This document shows, piece after piece, positions 11,109 to 21,700 of a DNA stretch of 64,000 nucleotides. The first letter of the stretch is position 1; each line of letters opens with the position of its first letter. The translations under genes and the position numbers were made by a program. Source of the stretch: Bathynomus jamesi (lineage: Eukaryota; Arthropoda; Malacostraca; Isopoda; Cirolanidae). Location: the NCBI GenBank assembly GCA_023014485.1, contig JAJOZX010008794.1, positions 17,501-81,500 of the forward strand. Direction: 5' to 3'. The notes below the pieces were generated by a model, which did not search any database, had not been told where the DNA came from, and saw only the letters and a program-made list of their open reading frames with translations.

Positions 11109-11620
11109 TTTTGCACTTATTTTAGGGGATCTTAGTTATATTTTACTTTCTGAAATCTGAAATAAAAAAAAAATACAAGTAAATATTACAGCAATCGTAT
11201 AAAAGGGTTTATTTAATAGTATGAAAATTTTAAGTTTATTGGATCATTATCATGTGCAAAAACAGCTTGCAAATCTTCGTCATCAGTTTTTTTTTGCCCA
11301 CCCTGTACTAACAGTGCAGTGATAGATACTTTAAATGGACATCTAGTTATTTTGTGCTTTAATTATTGCATATATATTGTTTTCCTTTAATGCTAAGTAT
11401 ATACTTGATATACATAAGGTAGTTGTGAAAATGCTTCTTTGATTTTTTTATTACTATCATAAATATAGATCATTCTCGGAGCAATCCAAGAATAAGCACT
11501 CCAAATCAATTTAGGGTGTTTTTTCTTGGATTGGGGTCGAACGAGGGTGCTTATTCTTGGATTGCTCTAAAAGGGAGTTAAAATGGAGTTAAAATGGGGT
11601 TAATTGCTCTAAAATGGTTA

Positions 11621-11778
11621 ATTGAATGCCCGGTTAGGTTAATTGTACGCCCTTAGGTTAGGTTAGGTGGTGATATTTTCGTTAGTTTTAACGAAAATAT
11701 CACGACTTAACCTAACAAATCGTCAAGGGCGTATAGTTGACCTAACTGGCATTCAATTAACCTAACTGGGCATTCAAT
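11621..11778. repeat. Foldback hairpin repeat, copy 1
   Basis: An imperfect palindrome from ATTGAATGCCCGGTTAGG to its complement, with a perfect centre around TTTTCGTTAGTTTTAACGAA. A second copy is at 42596-42737. No coding capacity. It probably moves as a MITE-like foldback unit or amplifies by replication slippage. Confidence 0.8.
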
Positions 11779-11794
11779 AATTTTACCGTAGGCT

Positions 11795-11796
<2 letters not shown>

Positions 11797-11837
<41 letters not shown>

Positions 11838-11891
11838 TGCAGCATTCATTCATTTCACGTGTTTTATTGTGAAATTCATCCCATATATATA
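11797..11891 (+). repeat. (TA)n plus PLE-associated terminal motif, copy 2
   Basis: A (TA)n run of about 38 bases is followed by GCATTCATTCATTTCACGTG and TTGTGAAATTCATCCCATAT, the same motif as at 1-58. It lies inside the Merlin element. Confidence 0.65.
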
Positions 11892-11897
11892 TATGTA

Positions 11898-12120
11898 TGA
11901 GCAATCCAAGAATAAGCACCCCCAAATCAAGTTTGAGGGCAAGATGACAGCATCAACTTTTCAAAATGAAGTGTTACCGTTAATGGTTGAAGATCCATTA
12001 ACAGTAATAAATTGGTGTAAGGGAAAAATTCTTATTAAAAAAGTGATGCTGTGTGCTAAGTGCGATCAAGCAATGACCTGGACAAATTTTTCGAGGAATG
12101 TTGATGTTAAAATCCTTTAA
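11898..12120 (+). pseudogene. Merlin transposase N-terminal fragment (zinc ribbon)
   Basis: The plus-strand frame ending at 12120 reads LPLMVEDPLTVINWCKGK and then MLCAKCDQAM before stopping. The WCKxKxLI...LCxxCxxxM pattern matches the N-terminal zinc ribbon of ISXO2/IS1016-like transposases, the bacterial relatives of Merlin. The DDE domain is missing here. Confidence 0.6.
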
Positions 12121-12394
12121 TTTGGATTGAGGTCGAACTGGGGTGCTGTTTCTTGAATTGGGGTCTAACTGGGGTGCTTTTTCTTGGATTGGGGACTTTG
12201 GGGTGCTTATTCTTGGACTGCTCCTCATTCTCGAAATCATAGTATTTTAAGAGCATCAATTTGGTCGCAAACTCATTATAATACTGAGAGATCAGAGCTT
12301 TATCGAGGCTCGAAAGAACTGGTATTCAGATATCATTGTTATATTCTACGAAAAAATATGCCTTGGAAGACCAAATTTAAGACATTACCTACAG

Positions 12395-13169
12395 CAGTGG
12401 TTCTTAAACTTTTTGACCCCGTTACCCCTTTTCCTGATCTCAACTAATCTTATTACCCCACACAAACTTGCAATGCCGAAGTTGTAAAGAAAGTGGAAAA
12501 ATTAATTACCGAAAATAACTGAAATTACCTTTAATGTGATGGGTGCAACTGTTTTTTAGCTACAAGTTCCTTAATACGTGGCAATGTTCCTGATAGCGCA
12601 CACCTAAAGTCGGCTTCAAGTTGAAGGCGGTTCCTTGCTTTTGTTTTAATTGTAACCATTGCAGAAAATGCTTGTTCACATCGGTGCGTCGTCGGAGCCT
12701 GTACAAGCAGTGTGAGAGCCCTTTTCGAAAGTACAGGGTAATCTTTGCTATTTTTCAGCCAAAACTTTGGTAAAGAAGAGTCTTGAAATTCCTCTTTAGC
12801 AAAGCTATCTTCTCGGAGAGACACAAATTCAATTTTTCCTGCTACATCACTGTCACTTATCGTATTTTCATCAAATGGCCAAATGGCGTTATAGAAATCG
12901 TGTGTCGAGACGATCCCTGAAGGCTTGAGGGGTGACTCTTTGAAAGGAATTTTTTTTACAGATTGTTTAGTATACTCGATGACGGTCCTGAATGAACAAT
13001 TTTTAGAAATCGAGTATACTTGACCATGGTCCTCAAAGGGGTTAATCGTCTCTTTCATGACTCGGACATTAATGTTGAAATTTTTACCATATTAAGAATT
13101 GCTCCATTACCCCCGGAAATACCCAAATTACCCCCTTGGTGGTAATTACCCCCAGTTTCAGAACCTCTG
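12395..13169 (-). mobile_element. Small hAT element (Buster/ZBED-like), perfect 8-bp TSD
   Basis: Ends CAGTGGTTCTTAAACTTTTT (left) and CAGAGGTTCTGAAACTGGG (right, reverse-complemented), flanked by the identical 8-mer ACCTACAG at 12387-12394 and 13170-13177. At 775 bp it is an internally deleted copy that keeps only the transposase C-terminus. It is inserted in the outer 4111-13258 element. Confidence 0.92.
12531..13058 (-). pseudogene. hAT transposase C-terminal (dimerisation) remnant
   Basis: A minus-strand open frame of 175 residues. Near its end, QAPTTHRCEQAFSAM and KTKARNRLQLEADFRCALS match the C-terminal hAT dimerisation region of the ZBED5/Buster-like group, where the glutamate in CEQAFS occupies the catalytic-Glu position. 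The N-terminal BED finger and both catalytic aspartates are absent, so the fragment cannot catalyse transposition. Confidence 0.8.
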
Positions 13170-13505
13170 ACCTACAGGATAGCAGCACACAAATTCACCG
13201 CAGGAGTTTTTCATTATCATAGTTGTCCCCCAACTTTTGAAAGCTAGTTACGCCCCTGAGATGTTGTTGTAATCCTGCATGAGGGTAACTCGTTTCTCCG
13301 CGAAATAACTGATGACAAAGAGAACGTTAATGAAAGTTATACATACGTTATTTTAATATTTACATTAATTTTGTTAAAAAGCTGTTAATAATTGTTAGTA
13401 AAAATTAGTATAATAAGGTAAATGCCATTAATTTCGCCTAAAAAGCCTCCATGCTTCTAACGGCATATTCAAATGAGAGTACTGTGAATATATTAATGTC
13501 ATATA

Positions 13506-14939
13506 TAAGGTTGTAACATATATTCTGCTCGATTTTTTTAGTTCATTCAGAACAAAAATTAAAGGACTTATAAGGACAAATTTGCTCGAATTTTTGTTTA
13601 TTCACAACAAAAATTAAATGGCATAATGACAATTTAATCATCAATATAGTTCCCTTCTTTTTCTATAACCTCCTCCCACCTGTAGAAAAGTTTTTTATAC
13701 AACGTTCGAAGAAATCCCTTGGTTTCGAGTTAAAAAAAGCGATCACTTCGTTTTCGATAGCTTCCCTGGATTGCAACTTTTGTCCATCTAGGTGGTGTTG
13801 CAGACTTCTGAATAAATAGTAGTCTGAAGGTGCGATGTCCGGAGAATAAGGTGGATGAGGCATTTATTCCCAACCAAATGCCTCCAATTGGGCAATGGTG
13901 ATTCGAGCAGTGTGAGGGCGCGCGTTATCCCGGTGGAATAGAACACCTCTGCGATTAATTAATGCAGGACGTTTTTCTTGTAATGCCATCTTCAATCGTT
14001 GGAGTTGTTGGCAGTAGACTTCAGCTGTGATTGTTTGGTTATCTGGCAGAAGTTCAAAATGAATAATTCCTTGCATATCCCACCAAACGCATAGCAAAAT
14101 TTTCTTTGGATGGGTTCATTCTTTGGCTGAGGTTCAGGCTTTGTTTCATGGCTAAGCCACTGATGTCGACGCTTAATATTGTTATAGAGGACCCATTTTT
14201 CATCCCCAGTGACGATCCGATTCAAAAACGGGGCCTGCGGTTGCCGAGAATGTAGTGATGTGCAAATATCGATTCGATGTTGAAGATTCGCTTGTGACAA
14301 ATCATGCGAAACACATTTTCCAACCTTCACTACTTTTCCTAACAGCTTCAAATGACGATGAATGGTCATATGGTCATATGGCTAACGCCGAGTTGCAGGC
14401 CAAGTTCTCTTACAGTTACCGTTGGGTTTTCCTCCACTGTTGCTTTCAGCAACTCTTCATCTAACTCATTTGGTCGTCCTGTTCGTTGATAATCTTTCAG
14501 ACTGAAGTCTCCATTTCTGAACTTCTCAAACCATCTCCTACACATCCATTCGTTCACAACATCATTTCCATAAACTCTTTGAATGTTTTTTGCGGATTCA
14601 CTAGCGTTAGATCCTTTATGGAACTCATACAGCATCACATGTCGAATATGCTCTTTCGTGAGCTCCATGTTTTTTCAATTACTGTAATATCGTAGGGGTG
14701 GCGTTGTAACTGTTTGAGAAACACCAGAGAAAATATTAATTCGCCTAATCCTACACTAGCCTAAGCCTACACTAGCCTAAGTCATTCTGTATCATTCTGT
14801 ATCGTGATAAAACCTGTGCGAACCTGTCGCCGCGTGTATTTTGCAACATTTCTAAAACTATTTCACATTATCTTGAGGTTATTCTATTAATTATCTATCG
14901 TCCGTTTTCTAATCGAGCAGAATTTATATTACAACCTGA
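13506..14939 (-). mobile_element. DD34D mariner, nearly complete
   Basis: Terminal inverted repeats (T)AAGGTTGTAACATATATTC on the left and TCAGGTTGTAATATAAATTC on the right (reverse-complemented), both continuing TGCTCGAT, with TA on each side (13504-13505, 14940-14941). About 1.43 kb long with one transposase on the minus strand. Confidence 0.88.
13663..14668 (-). pseudogene. Mariner transposase (DD34D), three lesions
   Basis: Starts at the ATG at 14668 (MELTKEHIRHVMLYEFHKG). The HTH region contains WMCRRWFEKFRNGDF and RTGRPNELDEELL. Catalytic motifs: VTGDEKWV (first Asp), LFHRDNARPHTA (second) and SPDIAPSDYYLF (third), with 34 residues between the last two. Lesions: a frameshift near 14366, another near 14097, and an in-frame TAA at 13864-13866 just before PHPPYSPD. 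The C-terminus reads FFERCIKNF. The family resembles SETMAR-type mariners. Confidence 0.88.
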
Positions 14940-14941
14940 TA

Positions 14942-16418
14942 AAATATCTAAAAATTGTAAAATTCTGTCACTTTTACTCTTTTTTTAATAAAAGTTTTTT
15001 GAATAAAGTTTTAAATAAAATATAATTAGGTAAAGATAAATATTTGTAACTTAAGTACAGTAGAACTACATCCAAAGGTAACGTTGATTATTAATTCTCC
15101 TTCTTTCGCAAACACTTCATAGTTCAGAACTGTTCTACATATATTCATTTAAGATTTACAAGATTGTCAATGTGCTTGAGAACGGCAGTTTTTTGATGTC
15201 TTCGAATACCTTCTACTATACAAAATTAAAGTAATGTTGTATTTCGGTGAGGATGTTGTAAGCAATTAAGTAATGCCGCTCCAAGATGTGGATTGCTTAT
15301 AAATAATACATTCTTGAAATGCTGAAATAGATTTCTGGTGAATTTTATTAATAACTGCATTTATAGAAAAAAAAAAATTAATGCTACAAATAGTAAAAAT
15401 AATTCTATTTCATTGGTCGATGTTTACCTTCATTCGCATTTACTAAACCTTCTTTCAGTTATTAAAATTTATTTTTTGTATAACTATTTGGTTATCGTCC
15501 TTTCCAGTAATGTTATAATATCACTGGTCTTATATTTTTCCTTGGCTTAAGTGGAGAATTTTGGGAAAAATCGAAAAATGTTGGCATTTTTATTTTTCAA
15601 ATATTTTCTTTCAGCCACCATTCAGGAAGTCCGGTGAGAATTTTTAAACCTATATTAAATGTACAAATTGGTGTATAGCCCCCTTTTTCCACGATAGTGG
15701 GCCTCATTTTTCTCAGCTACACGTCAAAATGTTGGTAAAGTATAAGACTTTACACTTCAAAATGTTACTCCTCCCACATTTATTTACCGATTTTCATAAT
15801 CCAAATGTCATTATGTTTGTCTTTAAAATACAAAACTTTTCATCACATATTATAATGATCTTGGATCTCTGGAAATACGCGGACTAACACCATTCTCTCG
15901 ACATGTTTAATTAAAAAGTTTTTCTGAGTTAGGTTAAGTTAAGTAAGGTTAGGTTAGAATAGATTAGATAAGGCTAAGCTAGTCTTTAAGAGTGTTGATA
16001 GACTGTTCTGTCGATGAAATGGGCATATGTCCGAAACAACTACAATAGCGTGCATGTGGACACGTGTCACAGGCCAATTTAAACATCGTTTTCCTTCTTT
16101 AATTTAATGTAAATGCACAAAATACTGTAGAACTGTATTAATCTTATGTTTGTAAGATAAAATTTCATACTGTATGATTGTGTCCTTCACACATAAATAC
16201 ATTAACAAAATTTCATGCAAAATCGCATGCAAAAGACAGAAAGTAGCGAAAAAAATGGTAATAACAATAAACGATACAAAAGTTTTATATAATTTAAAAC
16301 TATGATTGAAGATTAGTTTGCTCATATTTTTACTCTTATTATTTTCTAATTTTATAACTGTACAATTTATACCGGGTGTGCAGAAATTACAGTAACCAAT
16401 GGCGTGCATTGCTATGGG

Positions 16419-16420
<2 letters not shown>
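14942..16420. other. AT-rich sequence without recognisable genes
   Basis: Only short frames of low-complexity composition. A degenerate TTAGG-like patch (GTTAAGTAAGGTTAGGTTAG) lies near 15935-15955; it is too short and irregular to be telomeric. No inverted repeat or coding motif was recognised. Confidence 0.5.
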
Positions 16421-16463
<43 letters not shown>

Positions 16464-16660
16464 AACTGCAAACAACACACAGTATAATTAATGTAAAGAA
16501 CGACGCTTGTGTAGAAGAGCGTTCCGCACAAAATGAGGAGAGAGAACGAACAAATGAAACCGGGTGGTACCTCATTTTCATTTGTTCGTTCTCCCTCCTC
16601 ATCTTGTGCGGAACGCTCTTCTACACAAGCGTCGTTCTTTACATATATATAATATATATA

Positions 16661-16697
<37 letters not shown>
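16421..16697. repeat. SINE-tail hairpin between two (TA)n tracts
   Basis: The arms at about 16493-16559 and 16576-16642 are 67-bp inverted copies with two visible mismatches; the loop contains GGTGGTACCTC. Each arm matches the tail of the tRNA-derived SINE at 24960-25103 (TTGTGCGGA...CTCTTCT...GTTCTTTAC). It is therefore two SINE tails head to head, flanked by (TA)n at 16421-16461 and 16645-16697. A single-arm copy is at 41480-41572. Confidence 0.82.
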
Positions 16698-16699
<2 letters not shown>

Positions 16700-16939
16700 C
16701 TTCTGAAATTCTAAACACCCGGTAGTTTTAATTTAAATACCGGTAAGCATTAATTACTATATTTTGAAATTTATTTAACATTTTCAAAAAATTATTTCAG
16801 GCAAAACGTTATGATAATGACATTACAAAAAAGTCAAAATATGTATTTTTGCACACTGTACGTATTAATATTACCTATTATATTAGTACAAACATTTTTT
16901 TCCCCTCACATCATCAAATCATGCGTTACTTGGCTAGAG

Positions 16940-17142
16940 CATTGGTTCTCAACCGGTGAGTAAATTACCCAACTTGGGTAATGACAACTATTTTGTGGGA
17001 TAATGACACGCGATCCAGAAATTATAAAAATAATATTGTAATAATCCAGAAGTTGTAAATAAATAATATCTAATGATTCGGGTAATGGGGCTGGGTAAGA
17101 ATTGGTTTTGGGTAACCATACAAAACAGGTTGAGAACCACTG
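16940..17142. mobile_element. hAT-type MITE, 203 bp
   Basis: Left end CATTGGTTCTCAACC, right end (reverse-complemented) CAGTGGTTCTCAACCTG. Flanks are GGCTAGAG (16932-16939) and GCCTAGAG (17143-17150), a 7/8 match expected for an aged 8-bp hAT duplication. No coding sequence; GGGTAAT-type repeats recur inside. Confidence 0.82.
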
Positions 17143-17429
17143 GCCTAGAGGGAGACGGAAATATTATTAGTTCCAAAGTGGTCCTTTGAAATAAAACACA
17201 ACAACAATTTAAATCCGAAAGCAATATTAATAATAAGAAAAAATACCTTCTATTGAATGATCTCGCGCCCGTGCGTCTGCCAACTCTTTGTAGCAATAAT
17301 ACCCGCATGCAAATATTAAATGAAATCAGAAGACAAAATATGTATTTAACGAATAATAAACATTCACTTTGGGTATATTAAAATAAATTATTTATTCCTG
17401 CAAATATTAAATGAACTCGGAAAAAATTA

Positions 17430-17432
<3 letters not shown>

Positions 17433-17515
<83 letters not shown>

Positions 17516-17516
17516 G
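17433..17516. repeat. Compound (CT)n(TA)n(CA)n microsatellite
   Basis: About 40 bases of CT, a short TA run and about 24 bases of CA, directly beside the MITE at 17523. Confidence 0.92.
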
Positions 17517-17522
17517 TATATA

Positions 17523-17887
17523 CGAGGAGTGATCAAAAAGTATCGATAATTTTATTGCTACGGACAAATGAATGCAAATAAGAAATAACCGTTTACATTT
17601 GTGTAACACAGTAATACTCGTATGTCAAATATTAAATCTTAGAATTATCAAAACTTTTTGTCAAATATTAAATCTTAGAATTATCAAAACTTTTTGTCAA
17701 ATATTAAATCTTAGAATTATCAAAACTTCTTGTCAAATAATAAATCTTAGAATTATCAAAACTTTTTGTCAAATATTAAATCTTAGAATTATCAAAACTT
17801 TTTGTCAAATATTAAATCTTAGAATTATCAAAACTTTTTGTCAAATATTAAATCTTAGAATTATCAAAACTTTTTGATCACCCCTCG
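17523..17887. mobile_element. Mariner-like MITE with seven internal 36-bp tandem repeats
   Basis: Ends CGAGGAGTGATCAAAAAGTA and, reverse-complemented, CGAGGGGTGATCAAAAAGTT, flanked by TA (17521-17522, 17888-17889). From 17624 to about 17875 a 36-bp unit (starting GTCAAATATTAAATCTTAG and ending CAAAACTTTTT) repeats seven times almost perfectly, one unit having AATAAT and CTTCTT variants. The last unit runs into the right inverted repeat, so the array grew from the terminal segment. Translation across it gives a 12-residue periodicity, but that is fortuitous. Confidence 0.85.
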
Positions 17888-18183
17888 TATATACTGTAGA
17901 TCTAGCTTTAAGCGACTTTTTTAGTTCCCCGCACCTTCTTGCACTACATGCAATTTTTTTTTTTTGTGGATGGAACTTAACCCACTGGTCATATTTACAT
18001 ACAGAAATATATATTTGAAAAGTTCTCATTTGCTAATCATTCTTATGTGTTTGATCGCAGCTGTGTAAATATATAACGCGCATATAGATTAACTCAACCT
18101 CAAACTCACTCTCACTAAATGCACCTATACACGAAATAGCTCATTAAAATATAATGAATATAATGTAAGAAATTCTCGAAATA

Positions 18184-18249
<66 letters not shown>

Positions 18250-18352
18250 GTAGATTATAAATTATTACTATTTCCCTCGTTGGGAGTCGGTGAACTATGA
18301 ATATTATTATTATTTTTCTATTCCAATTCCCATGGCCAGCTACTTCCAGCCA

Positions 18353-18391
<39 letters not shown>

Positions 18392-19727
18392 TTTCACTGA
18401 GGACAGTCCCAGCACAAATACTCACCAGACACATAAACGCTTAAATTCAGTGATGGAGGGGGAACGTTGATACAAAGAATATTGTGTGGAAATAAATCAT
18501 CATCAACCGATTCGGTTATTTTCAGCTGCAAAAAAAAGTTTAGTATAGTGACAAAAATGTAGGCAGAAATGGATCGAATTGAGAATTTTCCCCTTGAGAT
18601 CCTAACGTACGTTTATGAGTTACGCATTTACTGAAAAATTTGCGAGATTAACGTCACGAGGTCCTCATGGCCGTTAGCGAGATATATTTGAGGACAGTAG
18701 ACGGAAGGTTAGGTTGGGTTTAGGAGAACTTCATAAATGTTTATAAGATATATTTGAGGATAGCCTAGCCACTGGGGGGATGCCATAGCCTCGCAGGATT
18801 CCCTAGAGCAACACCCGGTAAACGGAAACGCCCCACCCACTCGTCTCGTCGCACGCCCACGCACCACTTCGTACCAACCACACCCAGCAACCCACCTAAG
18901 CGTCCCGTTGTCCCACTAACCTTTCACGAAATTGCGTTTGTTTGTGCATACAGGGAAACAAAACTCTCATGCTTAATTTTTTCTACTGATATATATATAT
19001 ATATATATTATATATAATACCCTGAGAAAAGCAGCGAAGACTTTTTAATAATCAGTACACTGATCTCCAAATTCTACAAATGAAGTGAAATGCAGCAGCA
19101 GAACGGTTCAGTGGTTGAAGATCACGATTTTTTCTTCTATAGGTACAAAGATTTAAGCCACCGACTAGTAAATCTTGAAGATAGTCTTCCATACGGACAC
19201 TCTCCATACCCAAAGCCGCTTAAATTCAGTGGTGGAGAGGGACGTTGATAAAATCATCATATGAAAAGTTTGTGTGAGTCCCTAGATATTTCCTAGATTC
19301 TTCAGTTTATTAAAATACTTGTCCAAAAACTATCAACTTTGGTTCAAGTACATTTTATATTATTGTCAAAACATTCTGACAGCTCAATCTGGCATTTATA
19401 AAACTGGCCTCCGTAAATGCTATCTCCTCCCGTCCTATTGTAACTGAAAAGTCCCCTGCTTGAATCATAAAATCCTTAATCACGCTGTGAAACTTTGCAT
19501 TCCGATAATGAAGTGGTTTTCCAGTTCTTAGGCCATGACCCTTTTCACCTGCAGTAATAAAGAGATTTCTGTGTTGTACAGGTATTCATACATCCATTTA
19601 GCACTTAACAGAACTAGGCCTAGACCTTTTTATTTTCAAATTAGTTTTGATACCTATGGTACAACACACAATGAAATTCTACTTTAGACACCAACCCATA
19701 TACTGCGTGTGTGTATATATATACACA
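17888..19727. other. Non-coding stretch with microsatellites
   Basis: Contains (CT)n at 18186-18247, (CA)n at 18356-18388 and (TA)n near 18989-19019. Two related segments, around 18440-18500 and 19205-19262 (CAGTGxTGGAG...ACGTTGATA), show a small dispersed repeat. No coding sequence recognised. Confidence 0.6.
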
Positions 19728-20613
19728 CAGGCCCGGATTTAGCTATAGGCGAACTAGGCGATCGCCTAGGGCCTCGCGCCAAAGGGGGCCTCGTTCAAGC
19801 CGTTTTGCGCGGTCTGTTCAAGTGATATTAATGATTTAGAACTCTATGAAGAACTTAAAGTACTTTGCAGGTTTATACCTGAGAAAACAGATCTCGGAAA
19901 TGCCCTTGTTTATATAGTGCAAAAACAACTAAGTGAGATTCATCCTAATGTTTATGATGCACTTCGAATAGTATTAACCATCCCAGTTACTGTTGCTTCG
20001 GCTGAAAGAAGTTTCTCGCGTCTCAAACTTATTAAAACTTATTTGCGTTCCACCATGTCTCAAGCGAGATTGCAATCATTAGCTATGTTATCAATAGAAA
20101 ACGATATAACAAATTCATTAGATTATTCTCAATTAATTGAAGAGTTTAGCTCGAAGAAAAGTAGAAAAGCATTGCTGTAATATTCAAGGAGCATCTGAAC
20201 CAAATATTAAAGCATTAATATTTAGCCTGATAAGTCGATCGCTCACTATTATAAAAATGAAATGTCAACATCTCTTATACATCACATATGAAAAACGTTT
20301 GTATACTATGGAAAGTCATTACCTATAATATTATATAAATCTTAGAAATCATTGTCTTATATTTTCGATACAAATCTTGATTCATATTATAATTTATACT
20401 TATTTGTATGGTTTATTTATATTTCTTATACAATTTCCATGCGTGATTATTTTGGTTTGGTTTAATTTTTAAGTGCTGGCATAGTTCTGTCTATGCGGGA
20501 TTCTAATATTGCTGGTATAGTACCGATAATTAAGTCCATATTTTCATATATATAGGGCTAGGGCCTCGCAATTTCTAGGTCTGCCTAGGGCCTCGCAACT
20601 TCTAGATCCGGCC

Positions 20614-20615
<2 letters not shown>
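19728..20615 (+). mobile_element. hAT element, internally deleted, copy 1 (plus orientation)
   Basis: Left end CAGGCCCGGATTTAGCTATA, right end (reverse-complemented) CAGGGCCGGATCTAGAAGTT. Inserted in a (TA)/(CA) tract, so the TSD cannot be judged. It carries only the transposase C-terminus. The right end has a 27-bp tandem repeat (GCCTAGGGCCTCGCAA twice) that copy 2 at 35480-36336 lacks. Confidence 0.85.
19830..20180 (+). pseudogene. hAT transposase C-terminus (dimerisation domain)
   Basis: The plus-strand frame reads IHPNVYDALRIVLTIPVTVA and then SAERSFSRLKLIKTYLRSTM, the classic hAT dimerisation block in which the SAERSFS glutamate is the third catalytic residue, followed by LAMLSIEND. The frame is open to 20180. 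Upstream catalytic Asp blocks are deleted. The ZMYM-like hAT subgroup is my best guess. Confidence 0.85.
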
Positions 20616-20676
<61 letters not shown>

Positions 20677-20735
20677 GAATTTCACACTTAAACACGTGAA
20701 ATGAATGAATGATGCAAATCCACAAGGAAAAAGAA
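20616..20735 (-). repeat. (TA)n plus PLE-associated terminal motif, copy 3 (reverse)
   Basis: A (TA)n run of about 55 bases, then the complement of the 1-58 motif (GGATGAATTTCAC...CACGTGAAATGAATG...CCACAAGGAAAA). This copy continues into the PLE fragment at 20736-21700, which is why I assign the motif to a PLE end. Confidence 0.65.
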
Positions 20736-21700
20736 AAAAAATATTCCAACGCTTTTCGTGTATTAAGCAGTACACCTTTCGAGGAATGAAAGGAGAAGAA
20801 GAGATGACGAAAATATGTAAAACAGAACAGAGTAATAAAAGAGACTAGCACATAGTTAAAGCGTTGATTAAATGTAAAAGACATTTTAACAAGATATTGT
20901 CAATTTTGTACATTCCCGCACTGTTATTGAAATTATTTTTAAAATGGATGAATGCACAGTGCACATTTAAGAAGAGTCTTTTCAATTATATCTCTGTTTT
21001 TAACGAGTGCTTTAGGACTATCCCACTTGATACTATGATTACATCTGTACATATGGTTAAACAATGAATTAGAATTATCTACGGGCATATTTATGCTGTT
21101 TTACCCTGATATCTAAAGTTTTTCCCGTTTGACCTCTGTACACTGAGTTACATTGTATACATCCGATTGAATACAGTCAACCACATTATCCGGGTTATTC
21201 TTTATTAGGCGAGATTTGACAGTATTATTATACTTAAAGACTACTTTGATACAAATTGTTTTAAGTAAAGTTGGAAGGTATTTAAAATTTATATGGTAAG
21301 GTAGACTAAGGAAATTTTTACGTTCAAATTAATTTACAGTTACACTATTATAATACCTATGCTTAGCTTTCCTAAGACAGTTATCTATAAATGAAATAGG
21401 ATAACATAATTTAGTACCAGTATTCATGATATTGCATAACGGAATCTAAAAATTCAAGACTGACAACTCTCAATGCTTTAAGAAACAGTAGAGAAAATAG
21501 GAGATTTTACCTAGGGGTGATGGTCAGAATAAAAATGCACATAAGAGTTATTATTAGTAGGCTTACGGAAAACTTCAAATTTGAATTGATTCATGCATCT
21601 CCAACTTTTTAGATCTAAAAAAGATAGGCATCTATCATTAAGAGTTGTCAATCCTGAATTTTTAGAGTTTGTTATGCAATATCATGAATATTAGTGCGTC
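20736..21700 (-). mobile_element. Penelope-like element fragment (GIY-YIG and RT tail), decayed
   Basis: Minus-strand translation near 21190-21060 gives IGCIQCNSVYRGQTGKTLDI and RVKQHKYARR, the C-terminal GIY-YIG-type endonuclease of PLEs. Further upstream (21610-21400) FKFEVFRKPTNNNSYVHFYS matches the RT thumb region seen in the younger copy at 63300. Stops and frameshifts abound. Near 20754-20790 lies a hairpin (GTGTA...TACAC followed by GAAA) discussed as a hammerhead-like core. Confidence 0.75.

Larger units (their letters stand above)
4327..11305 (-). mobile_element. DD37D mariner (maT-like), split by a 5.6-kb insertion
   Basis: Terminal inverted repeats CAGGGTTGGCAAAAAAAACT (left) and CAGGGTGGGCAAAAAAAAAC (right, reverse-complemented), flanked by TA at 4325-4326 and 11306-11307. 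Removing the internal insertion (4568-10178 plus one 3-bp duplication) leaves about 1365 bp, the normal size of a mariner. The transposase is read from the right. The insertion cut the C-terminal part of the gene: across the empty site the reading frame joins VDELRL to KVLDG, as expected of a mariner C-terminus, which independently fixes the insertion point. Confidence 0.88.
11478..12224. mobile_element. Merlin-type DNA transposon, rearranged, 8-bp TSD
   Basis: Left end GGAGCAATCCAAGAATAAGC, right end the inverse with one mismatch (GGAGCAGTCC). Perfect 8-bp duplications TCATTCTC flank it (11470-11477 and 12225-12232). The termini are repeated internally: GGATTGCTCT near 11563 and GAGCAATCCAAGAATAAGC at 11898, with GGGGTGCTTxTTCTTG blocks near the right end. 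The element therefore appears doubled or interrupted; a hairpin repeat (11621-11778), a (TA)n tract and a PLE-type terminal motif lie inside. Merlin is indicated by the zinc-ribbon coding piece at 11898-12120 and by the 8-bp TSD. Confidence 0.78.
4111..13258. mobile_element. Outer hAT-like element of a nested block (Russian doll)
   Basis: The left end reads CAGGGGCGTAACTA and the right end, reverse-complemented, reads the same 14 bases. Flanking 8-mers are GGATGTTG (4103-4110) and AGATGTTG (13259-13266), a 7/8 target-site duplication typical of hAT elements. Only about 600 bp belong to the element itself (4111-4326, 11308-11469, 12233-12386, 13178-13258), so it was a short non-autonomous copy later filled by a mariner, a Merlin and another hAT. 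The G-rich stretch just inside the left end and CCAACTTTTGA near both ends support one element. Confidence 0.7.

Noticed and set aside
15930..15965. TTAGG telomeric repeat
   Set aside because: Only a few degenerate units; looks like chance AT/GT-rich sequence.
15338..16409. Open frames 15338-15550 (+) and 16104-16409 (-)
   Set aside because: Low-complexity AT-driven frames without any motif.
17624..17875. CRISPR-like regular array
   Set aside because: Units are contiguous 36-bp repeats without distinct spacers, and lie inside a MITE in a eukaryotic context.
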